From Eutreptiella sp. 'Long Island Sound 2002' (Eukaryota > Euglenozoa > Euglenophyceae > Eutreptiales > Eutreptiaceae), in NCBI GenBank assembly GCA_964036045.1, contig OZ038378.1:176040341-176104340 (forward strand): 64,000 bases of DNA. Direction: 5' to 3'. The notes under the pieces were generated by a model. The model saw only the letters and a program-made list of their open reading frames with translations, did no database searches and had not been told where the DNA came from. Position 1 is the stretch's first letter, and each line of letters opens with the position of its first letter. This document shows positions 23,801 through 35,800 of this stretch, piece by piece. A program made the position numbers and the translations under genes.

Positions 23801-26800
23801 TTTGGCTTGGGGTAAAATTGGTCAAAATGACCTTCCGGTTTTTCTAGGAATAGTAGCAATAGCACAGGTAGCAAACTAGGTGTGGCATAGGTGAGGGTTC
23901 GGCAATAGCACAGGTAGCAAACTAGGTGTGGCACAGGTGAGGGTGAGGTGAGGGGATCCCTCCTTTGCATGCCATACTGCTTCATACCGTTCCCTTGTTG
24001 CAGGTTTTTTTACGACCCCAGTTGAATTGGCAACGTTTCAACTGGTTTTATGCACAAGCAATGTTGAACCCCAATGTGGGCTTGTGGGACATTGGTGGGG
24101 TGCAATGTAGTGGCGTTGTGAGCCCATTTAGCGTGCTGCAGGGGTGGATATAATAGTGACGACATTACCAAGGTGGGGGTGGGGGGGGGCTTGTTGAGCC
24201 AGGAGGCAGTGATGACGGAATGACAATTACAATTACAATTAGCTCAGGCAGTTCAGGCAAAGATGATTCGGAATTGCAAGCCATTTTGGCAAAATGTGTC
24301 AAGAAATGATTGCACTGTGTGGACTGTCTTCATGGGATATACCAACCGCTGTGCAATGTGTTGTCTTGTGTTCAGGGCTGGCAGGTTGGCTCAGTAGTAC
24401 AACGGTATATGCACAGGCTCATAGATTGATTGTCCTTGGATGAAATCCAGGGGTATCACCTGCTTTGGTGCCTTTTTGGGCCATCAGTCCTCTTGTAAAA
24501 CTGCTGGCAAAATTGCTAGGTCAGTCAAACGGGTAAATCGTAATCGTAATCGTCATCGGGGGGGGGGGGGGCTGGGGGGGGACCCCCCCCCCCACTATAT
24601 CCACCCCTGGCGTGCCGGACCTTCCCGTTTTGGGCGCCACTACCTCATACAGGACTTCTACAACGTTGTTGACAACGGCATTGTCCTCAACATCTATGCC
24701 GGTCATGGGGTACACCCTCCTAGAGGCCATTTGTGTTGCTATTGGGGCGGAAACTACTTGGATCACACGAGGTGGCGGGTGTGCTAGTTGCACTTGTACA
24801 TCATTCCAAGTCCTGAAGTTGTTGCATTTCACCTCCTTTGAAGACACGGAATTGATTCCTTGGGATAAAGCCAAGGAAACTTTGCTCTGCCTTGCAACCA
24901 CCCCTCCTCCACCAACCGCACGCATTTGCTTTTTGATGGAGTACGAGGGTTTCTTGATTTGTGTGGGGAGCAAGAATGACCGATGGTTTTATGTTGATGT
25001 ACAAGGATCTCCCCGGGCTCCAAGTGGTGGTGCACTCTATACCGAGTTTTCCACTCTTGCGGACCTTGTCGACGTTGTGCTTCTTCCCGATGGTTTGGCA
25101 CGGACGGCCACCTCACCCAATGAAGCCCAAGCGTGCCAAATTTGGACAGTTACGGTTACAGTTACAGTTACAGTTACAGTTACTACGAAATATGAAAACA
25201 AATATGAATTTTGAATGTTCAAAAAATTTTTTTTGAAGTTCGTTGTTGCTGACTCTCCCGTCAGTCAGGCAGTATTAGTAAATAACGGCCGCGTGTTTTG
25301 TCACGGGCACTGCTCACGGTGTCTTGTCACCCAGAGCAGGTATACCTGTATTGCTAAGTAGATGAGAGCATGAAGGGAGCATATGCATTACAGGGCCAGC
25401 CTTCGCGAGCCCTATATGTTGTTTGGCACTACCAGGTTTAGCAAGGGTACAGGGGGACAAATAGGGGGAGGCATCAAGACGGAGCACATCGCAGGCAGAG
25501 CAGGCCACCACAGAGCCAGCACTTACGCACCTCTGACTGTACATACTGAACTCCATGAAACTCTTGAACACTGCAGTGGCTACAATCCCAGCTTTGAGGG
25601 GCTGAGGGGAGCGTTTGAAAACCTCGAATGAGACCAGACCATTAGCTCACAAACAAACGTTCCAAAAAGAAAATTTTGTTCAAAAAACTGTTTGAAATTG
25701 AATGTTCAAAAATGAAAGTTTCAAAATTGAATGTTTCTTTTTTTAACGTCATTATGTTTCAGACAGGTACCCGGGGATGTTGTTTGCTGGTTCGTGCCAT
25801 TGTGCTGCGAAGCATGCCATGGAGAAGGGGCCACCGACGGCTTCATGTTGCAAATGGCATGTTGGACATGGGCTAGTACCCGAAATAGCCACACAGAGGA
25901 ACGCCAACGAGTAGCAAAGGCATGTTATGTGGTGGGAACACCGTGATTATGTGTGGTACGTGCGACATGGGAAGAAAAAATATTTTCCGTAGGACCCAAT
26001 TTTTTTCGTACCCCAGCCCCCTCGGGGGGGTCACCCCCGAAAAAAAATATCCCACCCAGTATCAAAAAATTTTTTCTTCCCGCCCCCCGGCAAAAGGTGA
26101 TCAGGGAAGGAGCGCCTAACAGTGCCTTTGGAACGGTGCTGGACAATTTATGACAATCTGCGGACAGTTGGTGTGCATGGTTGTGCTGCGGGATTCAAGA
26201 GATACTTGCTATGATGCCAGAGGGTGACAACCATCGTCGGATTATGGCTAAGCAAATTGGCACTCCAACCCTAATAGTAGATAAATGAGGACAATAAGAG
26301 GGAGGCATTGCTCGGCACTGGCACGATGTGGTGGAGGGCCTAATGCAGAGGAGCAGAAACCATGATCATACGCGGAGTTCCAAACTTTGGTTACTAAGAT
26401 CTATCCTGTCTTGACTAGGTCAGCATCCTATGCAGAGTAGTTGGAGGAATGGAGCATCTTTCAGTGGGAAGCTAGTTCTACCAGTAGGGTCTCCAATGAG
26501 AACCTGATAGCGTTGGTGAAGGCACTGGGTGCATCAATAACATTGTGGCCTCTCACTCCAAAGAGCAACATCATGATGGGTGGTCAACCAAGTGGAGTGT
26601 AGAGGGTGTCCAATACAACAACATGTGTATGACCAACGTAGCACATGTTGTACCGCCCTCAGCACTCAGGGTGCAGTTTTATGGGAAGCAAATTGTATCA
26701 GCATGTCCCTTCACAACGGGATACACAACAGCCATGTTCTCCATGCACTAGCCATGTTCTCCATGCACTAGCCATGTTCTCCATGCACTAGGTCATACAC

Positions 26801-29800
26801 TTATCGGTAGCATGCTTAAAAGCATATGTGCCCAGAGCTGTGTGCGTACCTATACACACAACTGGGATAAATGGACATCTAAAGGGCCCTTACATATGCT
26901 TGCCTTACCTTGTTGTATTGTGTCCACAAACCACATGAAGAGTTGATCTCTTCTCGTTGACTGCCATGGCACTCTTGGAACTTGGGAGTGCCCTACCACT
27001 GCAGGAGGGAGTGATGCTGATTGCATGGCGCACGGCTCTTGTGGGGGGGTCGAATGTCCGCCACTCCACACCCACAGAACTCCACACCGTCCTTCTTGGT
27101 TAGCTTTCCTACAGTGACTTTGTTGGGACACTGGGACACCCAATGTCCAGCTTCTTTGCACTTGAAACGCGTCCTTGGAAGCTTGTCCGTCGGCACTAGA
27201 CGTTGCCGCTTAGTTCTTCAATGCATTGTAATGATGCGTTTCCATGAGCATGACCATCCACACCTTCTATACCAATAGGTCCTTCATCCAATCCTCCGTG
27301 TTGAGTGGCTAATATTGAATGTCCTGGATTGCGCTGACCACCACCAATGCATATCCATTGGTGCTTGGTGTGCTTGCTAAGCATGACCTCCGCGTATGTG
27401 TGGCCACACCCCGAACCTTGGGCCCTTTTGCCTTTTTGAGTTGCTCCCTAAGCATCTTTACCCCATGCTGAGGGTCACTGTGCACTTAGCCTTATTAGTT
27501 GAGGATGCCCCGCATCTGGCTCGAATGGCCACAAAGACCAGAGCATGGAATTAACACAGCGACCCGCCTCACCCCCAAGACCATGGTTGTGGCACCTACG
27601 TACTAAAGCATGGCCCTAGGTGGGCTCCCGAAGTTCCATGGGTTGGATCCCGCCCACCCAAGGCTAGTGGGTGGCCCTAGCCATAGACCGCAATGCCAAG
27701 CCACTTACTTTCCCCACCAAAGGCAAAAAGCCCGAAAATGTTGTGCACCACTGATTTCTATCATGTGGTGATCCGGTGATCCCTATGTTACGTTTACCAC
27801 ATCAGTGGTGGTTATCACCCTCCAAAATCCACTGTCATTGGAAGGATGGATTGTGAAGCATGCCGGTGGCAGCATGGAATGCACACCAACGAGCAAAGGC
27901 AGCATTTTTCAGCAAAGGGACAATCATTCCACTCTCATCTACCAAAAGTATTTTTCCACACCGGCTATGATGCACAAATGCACACAAATTCCTCTGCAAA
28001 ATTAACACCAATTTGTACACTTGGAGATGCCAACTAGTACACTTACTTGGCCTTTATGGCCGCCCCCCTTTTGGCTCGAGCTGTGGTTGGGACTCCTGAA
28101 AATGGACACCCCCAAAGACACGGACCAATCGGGCCAGGTGGGGAGGTGACTCGGATGTCATGGGGCCGGCACTATGGAAGGGATTGGGGCTGATAGGGAT
28201 GTTGGACTCCGAGGCGGGGGGGAGGGGGGGACTAGTAGTCTCATTCGGAGTTTTGTAAGGAGATCAGCGATACCAAGCACCACAAACGGGCCAGAATGGG
28301 CAGCATGCGGGCAAGTTAGTGCGGGTGGCGGTCGTGGGGCGAGTTGAGGGTAAAGGGAATCGAACTGGCGGTTTGGTAATTATGACCACAAACGGAATAT
28401 GCAGCGGCCCCCTCCGGTGGTAACACACACAACGGGTGTGGCTGTGGTCAGGCATTTCACTTTGTAATGGGAGTTGCCGTACTTGGTGGGTTTGTTCATG
28501 TGGTCAATGAAATTTGGAGTCCGTCGGCATTCTTCCCCTCCCATCTAGCCGGCAAGTCCCCCATTTTGCTTTGATATGGAACCTGTCTTGGTGTGGGAGC
28601 TGGGGGGGCATGGGGATATGGCTGGGGTGGGGGGCGGCTAGTTGACGAGAGTCGACCTACCCAGAGCTGAACCCAGGCAACAGTCCTGAAACGCTAGCCC
28701 AACGTGACATGAACAATGGCTCGATGAGAGCTGTGAACAAAGGGCACGCCCCAATCTTAGCCAGTAGGATCCAGTCAAGCAACATCCCGACTGAGAGACA
28801 GTCAATGAACATTCTGATGAGCTTGAGTGATTGCTGAATTGAATCATGGCCCCGCGCATTGAATGCCCATACCCTCCACAATGAATGTGACATCCTGTGT
28901 AGCCAGTGCATCAACCTTCCACATTGAGTGCCCACGCTATTTTCCTCCAGCAGCTAACTACCCCATATTGATGGCACCTACAGGGCACAAAACACGCTCT
29001 CACCATTTGTGGTTGTGGTGTGTTGTTCGGTTGAAGTGGGGGCAAAAGCAAGCTTCATTTTCTCACATTTTCTGCCCCACCCTCTCCCTCCGCCCCCCGC
29101 TCTTGCCGTCCACGTCAAAGGGCAACATAGTGTGCATGCATTGCCAACAACACAACACTCGGGCATATGGGGGTAGCAAATTGGTGGTTGCAGGAATGAT
29201 TTGGGCCATCTTTGTTTGGTGATGGGTTTGGGAAGGTTATGAAGCCAAAAAAAAGGTCTGTGTTTACCCTATTTTTCCACTCACTCCTTATAATTTGTTT
29301 ACCTTTCTGTCCATGGCATGATGTCCTTGCCAACGAGCAGTGCCCAAACAAATGCTGTGGAGTAATGTTTAAGAAAACCATTGGCACACCAAGGTTCCTC
29401 CCATATAGACATCACTCAGTTTGACACTTCAGTGTCTCACAAGGGTCTTGAGTTTGAGTCAGAACTTTTGCTTGCTAGAGTGGGAACAACTTCTAGAAAG
29501 GCTGTTTATTGCACAACCAATTCCGTAAACGTTGCTTTTTGCTTGTGGTGTTGCTGCTTGTGCCATCTTGTAAGTGGTGCAATAGTTGGAGCTCTCCATG
29601 TCCCAAACAAAGATACACCATCTTGTTGTGGCACCACTGCATGGCCCCTGCGTCGTTTGCTACCCACTCCACCTTTACATCCACCCACCAACAACCATTG
29701 GCTATTACCACCACAAACCCTCCCCACACACTCCACTTGGTGGCATTTCTTGTGGAGCACCGTTGTAGCAGGGATCGCAGGTGCCACGGGCCAGGAATAA

Positions 29801-32800
29801 TAGATCTCTTACAACCCAACAACACCAGACCCAACAATAAGAAGAACAAAGCACTATTTACCAGGCATTTGTGGTACCTGTCGAAAAATGGTTGGTTGTG
29901 GGGATTGATCTTTTGACACCATGCCCCTCCACAAAGGAGGGACTACAGCCCTATTCCAGAGGTGCACTGTAGGCGCACTGCAGACCTGCAGGGTAGTACC
30001 TTGTGAAATCGCAGCACTCAGCACAACACGACCTGCGTCCAGTCCACTGGATAGTCAAGGAGTGCTCGGTGGTCTCAGGCCGTGTGTCCACCTCTTTAAG
30101 GTACAATCAGCAAGAGCCAGAGGCTGGCCTGTGCTTATTTTTTTTGGCAAGGCTCCCCCCCCCCCCCCCACAAGTGACCATTGTGTGAAAAAACCAAATT
30201 CCCAATAGAGAAAATCATGTCGGGCCATTTTTGGTACACAAATCTTTGAAACCTTTGCCCCCCCCCCCCCCCCACAAAAGAAGCCCGTTTAAGCCCTGGC
30301 CAGGGGCACCAAAACTCTCTTCGGGTACCATTGTGGGTTTGCCTTGGAGGCCTATAGACTCCTCCTTCCCAGCACATGCACAGGCATGGGGGTATCTCCC
30401 GCCCGCATGTGCTATGGATGGGTTTCGGGGCTGTTAATAGTCCGGTTCGCCTGGAGACCACACTTCCAAGGTCTGTGCCAAGACAGGGATGGATGCATGA
30501 CTGTGAGCTTTGATCCCCATGAGCTGCATCCCAGGCCAGGACCCCCCCCCCCCCCTCATGCGCACCATGACACAGCAACAGCAATTGAACACACAGACAC
30601 ACGGCAGAACACACCATAGGACTACCACAGCAACTGAGAGCCGAAGGAGTGCTTGATCACAGTAGCAGTGGGAGGTAAGACACACAGTATGTCGCATGCA
30701 GGCAGCACTTGCCGATATATAAGTCATCAGGTGAACACGCACGAATGTTGCAGTTTGATTGTAGATATGGATGTAGTTTTATGACGGATGAATACATTGT
30801 GCTTCATCTAGATTGTCCATAGCATATCCTCTCGAACACAAGAACAGTTGCAGTTTGAATGATGATTGCGTCCTCATGCGCCCCAGCCATGGAAAAGATC
30901 CCAGGCCAATCTGTAGCCAGCAGCAACATCAGCCATCTGCATTCTGGGGGTTTAGCCCTAGAAAACTTCAACACGTGTGGTACACCAGAAGCAGAAAAAT
31001 CAATCTGCCTCACTTGACCATTTTGCCCCCCCACTCCCTGGCCCCCCACCCCACAGTGCTGCTCACACTGGTGGATCGTCGTCAACGCTGATGCTTTGGG
31101 CTGGTTTGTGCCAATCGTTCCTTTGCGGTCCAACCCCTCTGCATAAATTGAGTGGCCATTGATTTGACCTCAGCCTGACCTGCCCCATCCTGCTTCATAG
31201 GAGCTGCGCATCCTACGTCATTTCATGAGCCCGATTCTCAAGCGAAAAATCCATTTTCTGCGGAAGCACATAAGGCAAGCAACCCTCCAACGGTCAGCAA
31301 AGTTTCGCCTGTCGTTCCCAACGATGCAGACGCTGCGCAATTGTGGCGTCATGTTTCAGCCCTGGCCGGAGGAGACACTGCAGAGTTTTGCCGGGAAGCT
31401 GGCCCCTGTGATATTTGAAGCCGGAGAGTACATATGCCATCAAGGGGACCCTTCAATGTGTCTGTACATCTTGACCTCTGGCACCGTGGAAGTAATCCAA
31501 CGGGACGGGAACCGGTGTGCTTGCTCTTCGTCACTCATGGCCCGCGCAAGCCTGTTCTCGCGTATTTGCTGGCCAATGGGCTTGTTGGCGAGCGATGCCA
31601 TGCCTCTTCTCTGTGTGCATTGGAAAGTGCCAGATAATTCATGCTGGACCCCAGATTAAGCTTTTATGGCTCTCCCTTCTTCACTTTCCCATCCGCCCCT
31701 GGGTCCTGCTTTTGTGCCTACAATGCATGCCAGAAAGTTAGTTCCACAGTATTTTCCTTTGAGGGCCCACAATGAGTGTCTGAGGTTGAAGCAATGTTTG
31801 TCTGTCATGACGTCTTTCAGCCGTTTGCAACCCTGCAGAAAACTGTGGCGGGTGAATGTCAAACACACTACCAAAAGACGAGGAGCTCACAACCTAGCCC
31901 CCCCCCCCCCCAAATGTCGCCCCCCCTCCGCCTTCCAGAAAGAAGAAACATGCCTCCCAGTCGCTGGCCCCACAGGAGGGCCAGCCAGGTGTTGTGCCCT
32001 CACGGCCCCCTTGGCTAACAGGGCTGTAGTGCCACAACACGGGAACGTTCCCGGGTTGGTCCCAGGGCAGGGAAGCGCTCTGTGCGCCCTGGGACCTCTC
32101 CAACAGCCCCAGGCACGTCCCGAGGCCGTGGGATGCTGGACCCAGCCGGGGTGGTTGCACAACCTGTGCCAAATGGCAGTCAAGGAGTGCGGGTCCTCCC
32201 CAGTCATGCCGCGCGCTGCAGCTGCCCTTGTGCCATGCAGTCGTCGGGTGGCTTGGCAGCATGTCCCTGTGACTAGGAGGTAGCGAGCCCTGGCCCACTA
32301 CTCCGCGGTGGGCTCAGCATCAGGCTCCCGACCGGGCCCTGAGCACGGCGCACACACAACCCGGACAATAACCAACTGTAGAGCGAGCAGGTGTGCCACC
32401 ATGCCCCCCCCCCCCCCCCACGCTGCGCTCTTGCACAGGTGGAAACAAGGGGAGCAGGACCTGACGGTACCCTGCCAGAGGATGGTTCTCACGTCCCAGG
32501 ACACACACAGGCGGTGTCTCCCGCCCGCAAACGCCACCGCGGGTTTGGGGGCTGTCAGCAGTCCAGCAGGCCTTGCGACCGCACACCTGAGTACGCCACG
32601 CCCAGTTGAGTCCTGCACAGAAGGCAGCATGGACCATGGGACAGGGGCGACCAGGAGAGGCCTCAACCCAACCCAACCCAGTTGTTGGCCCCACATCCGG
32701 AACACAGAATCTGGCCAGGGGCTTATTACTTAAAAATCACCAATGTTTTCTTTTCTTTTTGCTTGTGCCATTTACTGGCTCTACAGTAGTAGCTGATGGG

Positions 32801-35800
32801 CATGCAAGATTAGTTTGCTCATAAAGGTATGCTACCTGAGAAGTGTCATATTGATTCCTTAAGGGCTCTGGATGACTATTGTGACTTCCTAGAGTGTTGG
32901 GTGTAAGTTGCTTATTTTTTTTCTGTAGGTTGCATGAACCTTTTTTTTGGCGCAAGTCGCACGGAAAAAAAACTTGAATATCCCATGGGTGCGCGACCTA
33001 CGCCAAAGAGGAAAGTCCACGAGTTGCGCATTTTCTTTACCCGATCTACATAAAAAAAAGTGCACGCAACATACAGCCAGAAAAAAAGGTGCACGCTTAG
33101 TTTTACGTGACCCACATCCAAAAAGGAAGTACACGCGACCTACAGCCCCCCCCCCCAAAAAAAAAGAATGCAGATGACCTACGCCAACAAACAAAAATGA
33201 ACACCGCCAACCTTTCTTTCTTTTGAGAGGGCTATGCTGCCACTTTGAATCGTCCCTGCTGTAGGGATGCCGAGATGGCACGGGTTTTGTAGCCCTTTTT
33301 TGGGGGTCCCTGAGATGGCAGGGGTTATGTGACCATTTTGCCCACATGTGGGCCCACAAGACGGCATGGGTTATGTCCCCCACATTGGGGACCCCCAAGA
33401 CGGCACATACTGTTTTTTTTTTTTGGCGTATTGCATGCACTTGTTTTTTTTTTGCGTAAGTCACGTGTGGAAATAAGTGACAATTTTTTTTTGGCGTAAG
33501 TCACGTCCACTTTTTTTTTGGTGAAAGTCGCACACACATTTTTTTGAGCAAAAAAAAGAGAATAACAAGAAGCACCCAACAACCACCATTGCTACCGGAG
33601 GAGGTGAAGAATATAGCCCCCGCGCACATTTTGGGTACCTCGGGCACGGGTAAAGCAGTGGAGCTGTGGAATGAAGGGAATGATTTGCGGGGAGAGGAGA
33701 GAAGAGGAGACAAGAGAAAGGAAGAGGATAGTGCTACAAAACATGCACCAACTACGATAAGTGGGTGAATACACATTTGTAGATCAAATCAGACTTCAAT
33801 ATCACTTGAATAGAGGAGTCGTTTTTTCCCCTTGGTGCTCGAAACCATAGCAGATTCATGGGCCACAGCTGAAGAGGAGGCCTCATTTACCTCGGCAGCC
33901 CCAGTTGTACAAATATTCTACAATTGCTCATGAGGAATATAGGGGTACAACTTTGCCTTGGCACCATTGGGTCTTACATCATGGCACAACGCCATGCAAA
34001 TCGCACGCCTAGTCCACCAGTGTTCCCATTGGGCTGCAAGCCCCGTGTAGAAAAGCCTGCAGATCAACACCACAGAAAGGGGTGAACAAGCTAGGAGCCA
34101 ACCCTTCAGTGGTGTTGTTAAACCTCAAAATGGCAGTCCTTGTCTGCTCTTCTGCTGGTACAAGGGCTTGATACCCTTTTGGCACCCCTTCCAAGTTAGA
34201 GGCCGGCACAACCTGAGGTGTGACCACAAGAGACACTGCATGCGAAGGAAGAAGCCACGGCATGAGATTGAGGACCAGTGGATGCAGCGGGGCAGGGGAG
34301 CCAACAAGGCAATGGAAGAGTTCTATTGTGACCCAGGGACGGTATCAAAGTAGTTGGGATTGGTCCCCGCCACCAAAGCCTGCCATGGAAGCAAGCTTGT
34401 CGTGGGCGCACACTAATGTGTGGAGGAAATGGGGATGCCCCAGCGCAAAGTGTGCACACTGCAACCATTTGGCTGTTCGGCCTGACCAAGCACCTGCAGT
34501 CTGTGCTGGGGTTAATGAGCCATTTCCGTTTTCCCCATACGGCAGGGCTCATGTAGGCATTTCACCTTTTACTGAGAGTCTAGGCAATATTGCTTGGATC
34601 TGTCCTTTGTCCCCTACTGCATGGGCTGATGTGCTCATTCAGGACTGTGAAAGGCCAAAAAGGACAAGGGGGCATTATATGGATTACCACGTGGGGTCTA
34701 TGGATGGTGCATACAAGGAATGCCCCCATGTAGTGGTGCCTTTCATTGGCCGAAAGTCATCGTAAGGACCATATGGATGGGAGCTGGTACTGATTTGCAT
34801 GAATATGGGCATGTAATTTTGCATTGGCAACAGTACAAAACAACTGTGCAGTGCGGGGCTGGGTGGCCTGGTTTTGAGGGCGTTTGGAAGCAGTTGGCCC
34901 AAGGCCTTTTTGGGGGGGGCTTGCAAAAACTAAAAGTACCGTGCAGTGGCGCACAGTACAAGGATTCCCCCCAATGTCACCTCACCTCGCCTCACCTCAC
35001 CTCAAACCCATGTTGAATTTCTTGCTAAGTGTCCCATTTGGACAGTTCGCCTTCCCCGTGACTGTAGTTGGCCTGTGTGTCCGCTAAGGCGCCCCAGCGC
35101 TGGCTATGTGGGCCTTTGCCTGCCGCTCTCTCAGGTGTGGCAAAGGCAGAGGCAAGACTTCTGGGATATCTCTTGCCACATTGGGTTCCCCAACGTACGT
35201 TGGGCAGTATGGCGTGTTTGCCAACGAGCCCAGGGCTGCGACTTTGTGTTGCACTGAGATGGTGGTGGCATGGGTTTGCAGCAAGGAGGACTTCGTGACT
35301 CACTTGAGAGCACTGCCACCGAAGGTACGTGTTCCGTTGGGTGCAATAAATGAAGCATGCCCGCACCATCGATGTCATGAATGACGTATACATGCACGAA
35401 GAGGCGTGTTACAAAGTCACATGTCATATGCCACAAAAAGGATTTGCCCGTCCGACCAATTCAACGCACCAGAGGGGTCACAACTGATGTCCGGCTGCAC
35501 CGGACAGGTACCAATGGTGCGTGCCTGCAGCAGGTCACGAAGGATGTCACGAATGATATATGCTGGCACTGAAGTGATCACCAATGATTCTGCAGACCTG
35601 CGTTGCTTCTGACCGTGACGGTCGTCTGACCGGGATGTTCACGGCCTCATCGGCATCCAACCGGGGTTGGTTCCACCCGGGACGCCGCATCCTGTCGCAA
35701 ACCGCATGCCTGCACTAGGGATGTTACGAGCACCCGTCCATTGTCCTGCATGTCCGCCCCAGATATTTAAACAAGTCAGCTCGGATTTCGAACAGTCCAT

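Larger units (their letters stand above)
22041..31200 (+). other. Gene B intron 2 (9.2 kb, transposon-rich)
   Basis: The phase-0 junctions at 22040 and 31201 join directly into KLLEINR-ELRILRHFM. No extra exon is needed, although one cannot be excluded. The intron holds an AT-rich stretch (22450-23110, several AATTAATTAATT strings), two related hairpin segments, a hAT-like MITE, a decayed gag-like ORF and many short frames of no recognised kind. 27200-30150 shows only weak transposon-like frames, for example the minus-strand frame 28657-28935. Confidence 0.7.
31515..35134 (+). other. Gene B intron 3 (3.6 kb)
   Basis: It contains a second copy of poly-C repeat P, a tRNA-like segment, inverted arrays of a ~42-bp repeat, a GA-rich stretch (33690-33730) and a transposase relic at 34547-34765. 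No exon is evident. Confidence 0.65.

Noticed and set aside
31225-31659. Gene B exon 3 as a complete single-exon 144-codon gene
   Set aside because: After 31514 the reading departs from the CNBD pattern, while the in-phase continuation is found at 35135.
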